Source of the DNA: Chitinophaga sp. S165
GTDB lineage: Bacteria > Bacteroidota > Bacteroidia > Chitinophagales > Chitinophagaceae
Assembly: GCF_003182155.1 (NCBI RefSeq)
Contig: NZ_QGTG01000003.1
Coordinates: 62,001 to 126,000, forward strand
Direction of reading: 5' to 3'
DNA length: 64,000 nt
Below are positions 1 to 8,504 of this stretch, piece after piece. A program made the translations under genes and the position numbers. The notes beneath the pieces were generated by a model that had not been told where the DNA came from, did no database searches, and saw only the letters and a program-made list of their open reading frames with translations. Within the stretch, counting starts at the first letter, position 1, and each line of letters opens with the position of its first letter.

Positions 1-147
1 GAAAAGATCTATAAGCAATTCCTCTTTGTAGCAGATCGTTCCTCCGCCGTCAGTCCATTCAATCACCTGCCCTTCTTCCGCCCATCGCCAGAAGTAGTTT
101 TTTGCAGCCCTGAAATATACTATAGCTGTATCTTGTATCTGGCCCAT
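1..147 (-). CDS. N-terminus of a bpX-type component of a MoxR-vWA-beta-propeller ternary system (partial)
   Basis: An ATG at 147-145 directly follows the TAA stop of the upstream gene (150-148). The frame stays open for 49 codons to the window edge, starting MGQIQDTAIVYFRAAKNYFW and continuing with an aromatic, acidic stretch (RWAEEGQVIEW, TICYKEEL). Zero-base spacing places it in the same operon as the bpX2-like and MoxR genes. The beginning resembles short bpX-domain proteins of these operons as I remember them, but the specific bpX class cannot be fixed from 49 residues. The rest, and the expected vWA gene, would lie left of the window. Confidence 0.6.
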   Translation of the reverse strand, partial: MGQIQDTAIVYFRAAKNYFWRWAEEGQVIEWTDGGGTICYKEELLIDLF

Positions 148-852
148 TTAAAAAGTGTTGGTGAGACGGATAGCGCTCCTGGAAGCGCGTACGAAACAGG
201 TTCCGGGGATCTTCTCCCATTGTCCATCAGTATGAAAAAGAAGCAGTGTATCGCTCTCTGTCTTTGTAACAGATGAAATGAACTGCGCAATAGCAGGAGG
301 ATCAAAGTCATATCCGGCAGGTAAGAGGATATGGTCCTGCAATGTAAATACACTACCTGGTACAGGTGGCAGCGGCGTACCAATGACCAGCACCTCTCCG
401 GTTTCACATACGGCAAAGCTTAATCTTTGTAACCGGATAAGCGGTGCTGTATCAGCATATGTTTTCAAGTGCTGCAATGTTGTGAGTATCGCAAAGGGTT
501 CTGCTGTATGGGCAACTGGCGATAGTTTCACAGCATATTTGCTGTCTGGGGTAGCAGGCATTGCAGACACCGGCAGCTCCACTTTTATAAAAGTGACAAT
601 AGCTTCCCATGACATCTTTTTGAGCGTGTCGTGTGGTGTATGTTTTCCAGGCAGGAATAAACGTTCCTGCATATCTGCCAGGAAGGTCCTTTTTGCCGGC
701 AAGTTACGGAGCTGTACCTGTGTTGTATCAGGCGGTATACCTCTTACCCAGATATCATCTCCGGCTATTGCCACCCGCAGGCCCGGCCAGGTACGTATAC
801 TACCCAGGGCTAAGATATCGGCCATGGAGAGTACGATGATCATTTCTTTCAT
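148..852 (-). CDS. bpX2-like protein of a MoxR-vWA-beta-propeller ternary system
   Basis: This 234-residue protein has no signal peptide or membrane segment. Its layout, an N-terminal IIVLSMADILALGS block followed by the VELPVSAMPA and LLPAGYDFDPP segments, matches my memory of the bpX2 family. bpX2 is one of the accessory domains described with MoxR ATPases and vWA proteins in predicted NTP-dependent conflict systems. Its start overlaps the end of the MoxR gene by 4 bases (ATGA at 852-849), indicating translational coupling. The biochemical role of bpX2 is not established. The family call rests on recognition plus context; a profile search would settle it. Confidence 0.68.
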   Translation of the reverse strand: MKEMIIVLSMADILALGSIRTWPGLRVAIAGDDIWVRGIPPDTTQVQLRNLPAKRTFLADMQERLFLPGKHTPHDTLKKMSWEAIVTFIKVELPVSAMPATPDSKYAVKLSPVAHTAEPFAILTTLQHLKTYADTAPLIRLQRLSFAVCETGEVLVIGTPLPPVPGSVFTLQDHILLPAGYDFDPPAIAQFISSVTKTESDTLLLFHTDGQWEKIPGTCFVRASRSAIRLTNTF

Positions 853-2000
853 GCAGATTGCATTATTTTCTTCCAGAGGGCATCTATGGGTTGTAATACA
901 TAATCACGCTGGGTGGTATTACTGATCCATTCGCAACGGCTGTTGAGGCTACGCAGGCGGTCTTTGATCAGTGCGCGAACAGAGGCCGGTGTATCCGGAT
1001 CATCCCATTGTTCATGGAGTTGTTGTACATCACGATAGATGGCTTCAGGATCAGGAACACCGCTGTTGTTGGCACGTGGATGTTCCAGTGGATGTGCCAC
1101 CGCTTTCTGTATGGAAGCATTGACAATGCCGGCAATGATCTCTATCTGTTCTTCCGTATCCCATATATAACGTAATACCCAGAGGTCGGAAATAATGGCG
1201 GTTTTGCGTTTGCAGAGCATTGCGCTTGCCGCGATGAGGCGTTGCAGTTTGACTGCGCGCCTGTCGGAGATCTGCACGCCTGCGTTGCGCAGTTGTTCTA
1301 TCAGCTCAATATATTCTGATCTGATACCAGTCAGGTCTGTCGTTGTATTCAGTTGTTGCAGCTCGCGGAGATCTTCTGCGGGAATACTGTTTTGTGTGCT
1401 GACGTGTTGTTGTTCCAGTCCCCAGCCGGCCTGCAGTACATTCTCCAACAGCGCTGGATCTACGTTCTCACAACGTACCCTGATCAGGAACCTGTCAAAC
1501 AGGGCCTGGAGCGCCTCATCTTCCGGAAGGTGGTTACTGGCGCCAATGAAGATCAGTGCAGGCAGGTGTTTAGTCTCTTTACCTCTGCGGAAGATCTTTT
1601 CATTGAGGGCCATCAGCAGGCTATTAAGGATGGCACTGTTGGCGTTCAGCAATTCATCCAGGAACACAAGAGAAGCTTCAGGCAACATCCCTTCCGTATT
1701 GGTAACGAGGTCGCCATCGCGCAGCTTACGGATGTCGAAAGGACCGAAAAGTTCATTGGGCTCTGTAAAGCGGGTCAGGAGGTACTCGAAGGTCTTTACA
1801 TCCAGCTGGCGGGCCAGTTCACGTACCATGGCACTTTTAGCAGTACCGGGAGGGCCGAACAGGAAAATATTCTCGCGGCCTGCAAGGCAGATGCCCATCA
1901 GATCGATGATATCATCTTTGCCGACAAAAGTATGTTTCAGTTGCTGCAGAACATTATTCAGTTTGTCTACCAGCGGGGATTCAAAGGTAATAGGTTCCAT
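849..2000 (-). CDS. MoxR-family AAA+ ATPase of the ternary system
   Basis: A 383-residue AAA+ ATPase. Walker A GPPGTAKS is at about residues 49-56, Walker B LVFLDE at 111-116, a sensor-1-like GASN at 153-156, and an arginine-finger-type ALFDRF at 166-171. These are hallmarks of the MoxR branch, whose members act as hexameric chaperone-like remodelers with vWA partners. The C-terminal 150 residues are an extended helical region, longer than in minimal MoxR. It is the second gene of the minus-strand operon, 3 bases after the bpX4-like gene, and overlaps bpX2 by 4 bases. No vWA gene is inside the window, so the client or partner is unknown here. Confidence 0.88.
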   Translation of the reverse strand: MEPITFESPLVDKLNNVLQQLKHTFVGKDDIIDLMGICLAGRENIFLFGPPGTAKSAMVRELARQLDVKTFEYLLTRFTEPNELFGPFDIRKLRDGDLVTNTEGMLPEASLVFLDELLNANSAILNSLLMALNEKIFRRGKETKHLPALIFIGASNHLPEDEALQALFDRFLIRVRCENVDPALLENVLQAGWGLEQQHVSTQNSIPAEDLRELQQLNTTTDLTGIRSEYIELIEQLRNAGVQISDRRAVKLQRLIAASAMLCKRKTAIISDLWVLRYIWDTEEQIEIIAGIVNASIQKAVAHPLEHPRANNSGVPDPEAIYRDVQQLHEQWDDPDTPASVRALIKDRLRSLNSRCEWISNTTQRDYVLQPIDALWKKIMQSA

Positions 2001-2003
2001 GAT

Positions 2004-2636
2004 TTATATATGTGCAGTAAGGTCAATTTCAAATTCGGGCCAGAGTATAGCGGCATGTGTGCCCAGTGCTTCCTGCACGAGGGGTAAACATGCGGGGTGG
2101 GTACATTTGCGGATATCCCTTGCGTGGATGATCCGGTCTATATATGCCATTTTCAGCGACGGATGTTGTAGTATCAGGGAAAGATCATCTGGTACAATAT
2201 CCTTGCTGCCGGCGATAGATAAAGGCCATTGAGCCGCCATGGTCCCCAGTTCTTTTACCAGTGGATCTTCCGGAGACAGCCCTTTTGCCAGCAGGAAAAG
2301 ACCGGGCAAGTAACGAAGTATCAGGTCTGCTGAATAAGCTGCAGCCGGTGTCCGTGCACCGGTAAACGGCTGCAAATGCGCCTTTATTTCTGTTTCTCCC
2401 AGCCGCCGTATCTGAATGAACTGGATAGCGCGGTAGAGGTAAACAGCGGCCCAGAGGGCGGCAGCAGGGTCATATGAGGGCACCTGTCCCGGCATTTCCG
2501 TACTATCATCGTCGTAATATTGTTTCAGATGTATTCCGGCTATACGGAGATCTTCAGGGTCAAACGGAACAATAGCGGGGGCTACTGTTACATCTCCTTT
2601 GTTGATCAATGATGATATAAATTCTGTCAGTGTCAT
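2004..2636 (-). CDS. probable bpX4-like protein, first visible gene of the ternary-system operon
   Basis: A 210-residue, mostly helical, cytoplasmic protein. Recognisable pieces are an N-terminal FISSLINKGDVTV segment, PGQVPSYDPAAALWAA, and SADLILRYLPGLFLLAKGL. These resemble the bpX4 family that accompanies MoxR-vWA-beta-propeller operons, but I assign the class with moderate certainty. It starts at the ATG complementary to 2634-2636 and ends 3 bases before the MoxR gene, so it heads the visible operon. The 267 bases upstream, facing the divergent DUF1080 gene, must contain its promoter, though I see no clean TAnnTTTG element there. Confidence 0.55.
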   Translation of the reverse strand: MTLTEFISSLINKGDVTVAPAIVPFDPEDLRIAGIHLKQYYDDDSTEMPGQVPSYDPAAALWAAVYLYRAIQFIQIRRLGETEIKAHLQPFTGARTPAAAYSADLILRYLPGLFLLAKGLSPEDPLVKELGTMAAQWPLSIAGSKDIVPDDLSLILQHPSLKMAYIDRIIHARDIRKCTHPACLPLVQEALGTHAAILWPEFEIDLTAHI

Positions 2637-2903
2637 TCTTCAATACGTTGGCTTGCGTACTAATCAGGTTGCGGTTTTCATTTTGTCAAAGGATTTATGT
2701 GTGCGGTAAAGGCAATCACATGTTGCCGGTTTGTCCCAAAGAGGTCAACATGAACAATAATTCCCCAACATATTTTGAATCGTAACTCTAAGATACTTAC
2801 AGGGATGGATATATACAAATCTATTGTCATGTAATTAAAAATGATGACCGGATTGCTATTTGTGGGATCTATTTTTAACTTAGGGAATTAAATTATTGTG
2901 ATC

Positions 2904-3671
2904 ATGTACAAGAAAACGTTTGCAACGGCTGCAGCCGTTGTGCTTTCAGCCACGTTATTTGCGCAGTCGAAGCCTGAAGACACGGAGGTATGGGAACCGG
3001 TGCCCACAGTTGTTACACCTGGAAAAGCAAGCACAGAAGCACCTTCTGATGCTATTATCCTGTTTGATGGAAAAAGCCTGGACCAGTGGGTATCCGTTGG
3101 CAATTCCGAGGAACCGGCAAAATGGAAAGTAGCCGGAGGTATATTTACGGTAGATAAATCCACCGGTAATATCCAAACGAAGAGATCGTTCACCAACTAC
3201 CAGTTACATATTGAGTGGCGTATACCTAAGAATATTACCGGCACAGGACAGGGCAGGGGTAACAGTGGTCTGTTCCTCGCTTCTACAGGAAAAGGAGATG
3301 ATGGTTATGAACTGCAGATCCTGGACAACTACCAGAACAAGACATACGTGAATGGTCAGGCAGCGAGTATCTATAAACAAACTGCTCCGCTGGTGAATGC
3401 AAACCGCAAACCAGGAGAGTGGCAGACTTATGATATCGTATGGACTGCTCCCCGTTTCAACAGCGATGGTTCCCTGCAGTCTCCTGCAAGGGTGACCGTT
3501 TTCTTCAATGGTGTATTGGTACAGAACAACACCGAATTGACCGGTCCTACCAGGTATATCGGAAAGGCGTCTTATACGGCGGCACATGGTGCCTGCCCTA
3601 TCAAGCTACAGTCACACGGCGATAAGAGTGAGCCATTGAGTTTCAGAAATATCTGGATCAGAGAGCTGTAA
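2904..3671 (+). CDS. secreted DUF1080 / 3-keto-disaccharide hydrolase-like protein
   Basis: A 255-residue protein with a signal peptide (MYKKTFATAAAVVLSATLFAQ). A DUF1080 beta-sandwich of the concanavalin/glucanase type follows: IILFDGKSLDQWVS near residue 50, then GNSGLFLAS, GYELQILDNY and the closing RNIWIREL. These are the standard conserved stretches of the family, members of which act on 3-keto-disaccharides or other glycans outside the cytoplasm. ATG 2904 is preferred over GTG 2898 because it gives a canonical signal peptide. It stands alone, divergent from the MoxR operon, and is followed by its own terminator. The substrate cannot be read from the sequence. Confidence 0.87.
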   Translation: MYKKTFATAAAVVLSATLFAQSKPEDTEVWEPVPTVVTPGKASTEAPSDAIILFDGKSLDQWVSVGNSEEPAKWKVAGGIFTVDKSTGNIQTKRSFTNYQLHIEWRIPKNITGTGQGRGNSGLFLASTGKGDDGYELQILDNYQNKTYVNGQAASIYKQTAPLVNANRKPGEWQTYDIVWTAPRFNSDGSLQSPARVTVFFNGVLVQNNTELTGPTRYIGKASYTAAHGACPIKLQSHGDKSEPLSFRNIWIREL

Positions 3672-3693
3672 ATAATTTAGCGTAACAATGTGA

Positions 3694-3738
3694 ATCAGGA
3701 ACCAGATGCTGTGTTGCATCAGGTTCCTGATTTTTTTT
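3694..3738 (+). terminator. rho-independent terminator after the DUF1080 gene
   Basis: Arms at 3694-3709 and 3716-3732 pair over about 16 bases with one mismatch and a short TGTGTT loop. A run of eight T follows. It lies 23 bases past the stop codon. Confidence 0.85.
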
Positions 3739-4065
3739 GTGGAATACTGTTAACGTGCTTTGTAACATGACAGAGAGTGGCGTATACTATTACATGATAA
3801 TATCCGTTTTATATGCGTAATAAGTTAGGATTACTTATATAAGGAACGGGGGATTTAGATAGACGTATAATGTTTCGTTGTTGTAAAACAATGAGTTGTG
3901 AAGAAGTAAAACAGTGAGTACAATAGAATAATAAAAACTCCATTTATATTAAGAAATAAATCTATATTACATCAGATTTGTGAGTGGCCAAGATCAAAAT
4001 CCATGTGAATTCGTAAACAAGCATTAATCACTATATCACTAATCAAATTTAAAATCTCTTATTCT
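3739..4065. other. 327-bp AT-rich intergenic region, no gene seen
   Basis: Stops occur frequently in all frames and no exact TAnnTTTG element was found. It presumably holds the promoter and an AT-rich leader of the lipoprotein gene starting at 4066. Confidence 0.5.
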
Positions 4066-4830
4066 ATGAGAAGACCATGTCTCTCTTTTGCTCGTAGCAA
4101 ATCTACGCTGTTATTGCTATTGGTGGCTGCCGGTATTTCTTTCGGTGTTTCTTCCTGTTCTAAGGATGATAACGAAAACAAATCAAGCGTATCCCAGGAG
4201 CAGGCGGCTACTGTAATTACACAATCTGTTGCTGGTCCGGGTGGTATCTCTGCCCAGATTGGTCAATCAGTACAGGCAGTGGTTGCTTTGGAAGCAAGAA
4301 AAGCTGAAGGAGGAAAACTGAGTGACTTCTGTGGCCAAACCAAAGAAAATAATTTCAAAGCTTCCAATGAAGCTAACGGTATTTCTTTCAGCTTTGACAT
4401 TCACTGGAGCAGTTCCCTGGCATGTGCTCAGGAGGTGCCAACAGAATTCAGTTTCACTTTTAATGGTAAAACCAGCTTTGCAACTGACAAATTTGCCAGT
4501 GCAGATACTTCCAGCGCTCTTTATAAACTGAGTGGTCTGGATGCTAACAGCGCTAACTGGATATTTAACCAGGCTTACGACAGAGTAGGTGAGTTTGAAT
4601 CAAAATCTGCTGACGTTCCTTCTTTCAACAGCACTATTCACTATTTAGCAAGTGATATCAAAGTAAGCAAGGAAACGCTTCAGATAGTTTCAGGTACTGC
4701 ATCTGTAGAGATTTCAGGTACTGATCTGAAAGGTAATACTTTCAAATATCAAGGTACTATCACTTTCCAGGGTAACAGGAAAGCCGTACTGGTTATCTCT
4801 GGCAAGAACTTCCAGATAGATCTGCAATAA
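4066..4830 (+). CDS. lipoprotein of unknown function
   Basis: A 254-residue predicted lipoprotein. A hydrophobic signal (STLLLLLVAAGISFGVSSC) ends in a Cys lipobox followed by SKDDNENK. Acidic residues after the lipidated Cys are frequent in Bacteroidota surface lipoproteins. The mature part is Ser/Thr/Ala-rich with alternating polar and hydrophobic stretches, suggesting an all-beta domain. Two Cys, in LSDFCGQ and SSLACAQ, could form a disulfide. No catalytic motif is visible and I do not recognise a family. It has its own terminator and is probably monocistronic. Confidence 0.8.
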   Translation: MRRPCLSFARSKSTLLLLLVAAGISFGVSSCSKDDNENKSSVSQEQAATVITQSVAGPGGISAQIGQSVQAVVALEARKAEGGKLSDFCGQTKENNFKASNEANGISFSFDIHWSSSLACAQEVPTEFSFTFNGKTSFATDKFASADTSSALYKLSGLDANSANWIFNQAYDRVGEFESKSADVPSFNSTIHYLASDIKVSKETLQIVSGTASVEISGTDLKGNTFKYQGTITFQGNRKAVLVISGKNFQIDLQ

Positions 4831-4851
4831 ACCATGCATATAAAAAAAGAA

Positions 4852-4885
4852 AAACCCGTCTCAAACGAGGCGGGTTTCTTTTTTT
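4852..4885. terminator. bidirectional terminator between convergent lipoprotein genes
   Basis: An 11-bp stem (AAACCCGTCTC pairing with GAGGCGGGTTT through one G-U pair) has a 4-base loop. A-rich sequence precedes it and T7 follows, so it can work on both strands for the genes ending at 4830 (+) and 4902 (-). Confidence 0.88.
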
Positions 4886-4901
4886 ATGCAGGTGTGTATG
4901 A

Positions 4902-5606
4902 TTAGTTATTCGCCATTATGTTTAATGCGAATGGTTGTTCAACAACAGGTGTTGGATTGAGTAATCCCTGTGCTACAACAGTATATATCTTACCTGCTTC
5001 AAGCACCACATCATTGCGGCTGATGGCTGTTTCTCCACTGGTGGCGTTGTTCAGTTTTACCGTGTAGGTACCTGCAGCCATTTGTTTGAATTCAGTCGCT
5101 GATTTGTAAGCGGTACCCGTTTGCAGTAAACTATCATTTACGAGGAAGTTTACTGAGGGCGCATTACTTGCAGCATGCACAAAACGGATCTTCGCCATAC
5201 CTGATGCCGGCGCACCGAGATCGTCTTCCGTAAGGATACCAACAGTTGTGTTACCATCTGTTTCGCCGGTAGCGAATAGTGAGTAACTACCATCCTTGAA
5301 TTTTACAGGAGCAGATAATACAGTGTTGCCTGTTACTGAAGATTTAAAATCAAACGTGGCATCGCCATCTGCTACATTTAGATACCCTGTAGATTCCCCG
5401 TATGCAATAGCAGAAGAATTTAGTTTGCTTGATCCATTGAATACATCAACGCTGCCTGCATCAGCTAAAACATTCACAATCTTGACAGTTGCATCGGGGT
5501 CAACAGTCGGATCATCATCGTCTTTACTGCATGATGAAAAGGTAAACAAACCTGTCAGGGCTACAATGGCTAAAAGACCCTTGCTGGCATAATTCAGAGG
5601 TGTCAT
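4902..5606 (-). CDS. DUF4397-domain lipoprotein
   Basis: A 234-residue lipoprotein with signal and lipobox LTGLFTFSSC followed by SKDDDDPTVD. The body matches the DUF4397 layout of two related beta-sandwich repeats: TVKIVNVLADAGSVDVFNGS near residue 40 and AKIRFVHAASNAPSVNFLVND near residue 140. The second repeat ends with GKIYTVVAQGL. Members are exported proteins of unknown activity. It is monocistronic and convergent with the preceding lipoprotein across a shared terminator. Confidence 0.87.
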   Translation of the reverse strand: MTPLNYASKGLLAIVALTGLFTFSSCSKDDDDPTVDPDATVKIVNVLADAGSVDVFNGSSKLNSSAIAYGESTGYLNVADGDATFDFKSSVTGNTVLSAPVKFKDGSYSLFATGETDGNTTVGILTEDDLGAPASGMAKIRFVHAASNAPSVNFLVNDSLLQTGTAYKSATEFKQMAAGTYTVKLNNATSGETAISRNDVVLEAGKIYTVVAQGLLNPTPVVEQPFALNIMANN

Positions 5607-5835
5607 AATTCTGGAGCTTTTAAAATGAAGAATAATTTATCTCCTATAAAAACATAAACTGTGCCATGAACGGTATGCATGAGCTGCATTGTGCATTCTG
5701 TGTAGTGATTATGGGCAATTTTACACATCTTGTAGTCATGTGTATGCTCACTCTTCCTCAAAATATGTATATATGTTCAACCAAATAAATCGCCGTATCT
5801 GCTGTCTGGTGCAGTATTTCCTCATTCAGTCCTTT

Positions 5836-5881
5836 AATAAACAGAAATGCCGCGATAATCATCGCGGCATTTCTGTTTATT
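5836..5881 (-). terminator. long perfect hairpin terminator for the alpha/beta hydrolase
   Basis: Twenty-one-base perfectly complementary arms (5836-5856 and 5861-5881) enclose a 4-base AATC loop, 17 bases after the stop codon of the minus-strand gene. The stem core is GC-rich and flanked by AT-rich ends on both sides, so it may work in both directions. Confidence 0.85.
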
Positions 5882-5898
5882 GTGCGTTACTCTTATTC

Positions 5899-8349
5899 TT
5901 AGTTTCTGATCATCTCTTTTTCATCAAGTTTCCATTCATTATTATAGAAGCCAGCTGTTTTCACTGCTGCGGTATTTCCTTTCAGCAGGTCAACATTAAA
6001 GATCATATAATCAGGGAAACCACTGCCACCGGCAAAGTATTGGTTAGCATCTGCGGCACGCATACCGGGTAAACCAGATCCGGCTATCACAGCAATGGAC
6101 GCGGTTTTACTGTCGGCTCTTGGCCACATGAAATACGCCGCCAAACCTTCGCCCGAATATTCCTGCTTACCAACAGTAACCTTACCACGTGTTACCTGCA
6201 CAGGCGAATTTTGCAACAATTGTTTCCAGGCTTTATTCGTAGTTGCGTTACCGTAAATAATGATACCACGGTCAGGATATTTTGTTGCATCAAAATCTTT
6301 GTCTGCAATAATATCTACAGCACCGTTACCTCTGTAGTACCAGGTTTCTGCATCATAACGCGCTTTATTTAATGACCATTCATTTTCAGCTGGCTGTCCG
6401 CCGGTGCTGTAAACAAACACCATGCGGTGATTGAATGCTTCTTTGAACGTACCGTTCCGCACAGCGCCTTTATCTGTTACCGCAGGTGCAACACCGGCTG
6501 TCCATTGTGCTCCGTTGTGCAGGTATAACAAGCTATCTCCGGCTTTGCGGCTATAGGTCACTGCAGGTTTTCCATCCAATGCAACACTGAGGGTACTACC
6601 TACAGGTACATCTGTCAGATCAATAGCCAGTGTCTGTATATTGGAAGTGGTACCGGTGACAGTATTGCGGGATTTGTTCCTGCTGAGCTGTACACGGCTG
6701 TATTCCAGTGAATGTGTTTGCTGTAAGATGCGCACCCAGTGATGTACAGCGGAGATAGCAGGATTGGCGGTAGTGAAATCAATTTCATTCACGCTGGTAT
6801 CTGCAGGGATGGTGTGCCATTTGAAGTATTGAAACAGAGGACCCCAGTCAACGCATGTATCGCCATACCAGTGCTCACCACCAGGATATTCGTAGTAGCT
6901 GTAATCTTTATGGAATTCAGCCAGGATCTTTTTCATTTGTCTTGCATAGTTGACAGAAACAACGCGGTCACTGTCGCCATGCAGGATATAAACACCACCG
7001 GCTTTATAGTTAGTAGCCAGTTTAAAGGTGTTACTTGGATTACTGGCCCTTAATAATACCTCTTCGGTACTATTGCGTGGAGAGTCCGGTATAAGCCCGT
7101 CAGCTGAACCGTATCCCATCAGGGTCGGATAGCCGGAGCAAGGGGCAATAGCGGCCCATTTACCGGCATAAGTAGCACCCAGGTACCATGTGCCATGTCC
7201 GCCCATGGAGTGACCTGTGAGGTAGATCCTTTCAGGGTCGGGATGGAAACTGTTGATACCGATGTTCAATACTTCCAGTGCATCGAGGCGGCCCCAGTCT
7301 TCCCAGTTAAAGCCACGGGGACGGCGGTTCGTAGGTGCAACCAGTACGCCCCAGTCTTTATATCTGTAGGCGCTTGCCTGATTGATTGCCTGTACTTCCG
7401 CACCATGTACGGAGAGAAAAAGGGCAGGGGGGGTACCTGTAGGATTAGCCTGTGGTGATACAGCATAGTATTGTACACTGCCGTCTATATCACTAACGAA
7501 AGTATTGCTATAATGATCTTTGTTGGTCACAGCTTTGAGTGCGAAGGTCTTACTGTCGATAGTTGCTTTCTGGTTATTTAATACCAGTGTGCAGTTGTAA
7601 GCTCCGTTTGCGCTACCGGAAGCATCAAGCTTAAAACCAACCTTGCGGGTAGTGAGGGCTGCTATTTCCGGAATGCTGGTGGTTACTGTTTTACCATTTA
7701 CAGTAGCCTGTATCTGCATATTCTTCAGTGCCTGTGCAGAAGTATTGACAACCACTACCGCTCCCCAGAGGTCACTGTTATTATTGCCTGCTACAACGAA
7801 AGGCATTGTAGAATCTGCGACACTGATATAAACAGGTTTTTCAGGAAACAGGAGTTTCGCTTTAATGCCCTGTCTGCCGAAACTGCGACCGGTGCGGATA
7901 TAGAATTCATTATTTCCCTGGCGTAATTGTACGGGAATATACATCCAGCCATAGCGGTACATATCACCCGCGTGCGGAGTACCGTTTACGTACACCATCT
8001 GGTGACCGGTAACATTGAGGATCGCTGTTTGTGCTTTTGGCGCATTGTAAGAAACGTACAGATAACCATTGTTGATCACACGACCTGCAAAAGATCCTTC
8101 AGTATTAAGGCTGATGTCCTGCCATTGCTGTTGTTCGCCTTTGTCGTCAGGGAAAGAGTTAGCACCTTTAACCGGCGTTTTCAGCTGACCGTTACAAAGT
8201 TCCCAGGCCAGCTGGTCTGTAAACAATGCAGTCCGGCCATACTGATGGCAGGGGCCGCTGATAAGTCCATCCTTAAATACATAGGTTTGTTGGGCAAAAA
8301 GGCCAATTCCTGGTAAAAAAAGGGCCAGGAGAAATAGAATTGTCCGCAT
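5899..8349 (-). CDS. large secreted alpha/beta hydrolase (prolyl-oligopeptidase-like)
   Basis: An 816-residue exported hydrolase starting MRTILFLLALFLPGIGLFAQ, a clear signal peptide; ATGs at 8358 and 8397 would prepend non-signal residues. The first 280 residues look like beta-rich accessory domains. The catalytic domain carries FLSVHGAE, an oxyanion-type loop, then the nucleophile elbow TGHSMGGHGTW (Ser about 381). An HGDSDRVV segment (Asp) and PGGEHWYGD (His) follow, forming a plausible triad. The remaining 250 residues form a further C-terminal domain. The substrate could be a peptide or a polysaccharide ester. It sits downstream of the DAG-kinase-like gene on the same strand but about 155 bases away, so it may be transcribed separately. 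Confidence 0.82.
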   Translation of the reverse strand: MRTILFLLALFLPGIGLFAQQTYVFKDGLISGPCHQYGRTALFTDQLAWELCNGQLKTPVKGANSFPDDKGEQQQWQDISLNTEGSFAGRVINNGYLYVSYNAPKAQTAILNVTGHQMVYVNGTPHAGDMYRYGWMYIPVQLRQGNNEFYIRTGRSFGRQGIKAKLLFPEKPVYISVADSTMPFVVAGNNNSDLWGAVVVVNTSAQALKNMQIQATVNGKTVTTSIPEIAALTTRKVGFKLDASGSANGAYNCTLVLNNQKATIDSKTFALKAVTNKDHYSNTFVSDIDGSVQYYAVSPQANPTGTPPALFLSVHGAEVQAINQASAYRYKDWGVLVAPTNRRPRGFNWEDWGRLDALEVLNIGINSFHPDPERIYLTGHSMGGHGTWYLGATYAGKWAAIAPCSGYPTLMGYGSADGLIPDSPRNSTEEVLLRASNPSNTFKLATNYKAGGVYILHGDSDRVVSVNYARQMKKILAEFHKDYSYYEYPGGEHWYGDTCVDWGPLFQYFKWHTIPADTSVNEIDFTTANPAISAVHHWVRILQQTHSLEYSRVQLSRNKSRNTVTGTTSNIQTLAIDLTDVPVGSTLSVALDGKPAVTYSRKAGDSLLYLHNGAQWTAGVAPAVTDKGAVRNGTFKEAFNHRMVFVYSTGGQPAENEWSLNKARYDAETWYYRGNGAVDIIADKDFDATKYPDRGIIIYGNATTNKAWKQLLQNSPVQVTRGKVTVGKQEYSGEGLAAYFMWPRADSKTASIAVIAGSGLPGMRAADANQYFAGGSGFPDYMIFNVDLLKGNTAAVKTAGFYNNEWKLDEKEMIRN

Positions 8350-8504
8350 AAAAATCATTTGTGTACAAAATATAAAGCAGGGATTACAATTACACAAATA
8401 TGTTGACCGGTGGAAACGAACCGGGAAGAGTGGTATCCGGACCCCAAGACGTGCGTCCGTGAAGGATTACGGCTGATAGTTTTCATTTAATGCCTGATAT
8501 GATT

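Noticed and set aside
1195..2232. Long open frame (345 codons) on the plus strand opposite the MoxR gene
   Set aside because: It mirrors the real AAA+ ATPase, which has all catalytic motifs; the plus-strand translation is Ser/Arg/Leu-rich with no domain.
5689..6072. Plus-strand frame of 127 codons overlapping the hydrolase terminator
   Set aside because: It runs through a 21-bp terminator stem and into the antisense of a clear hydrolase gene; Cys/His-rich translation has no family.
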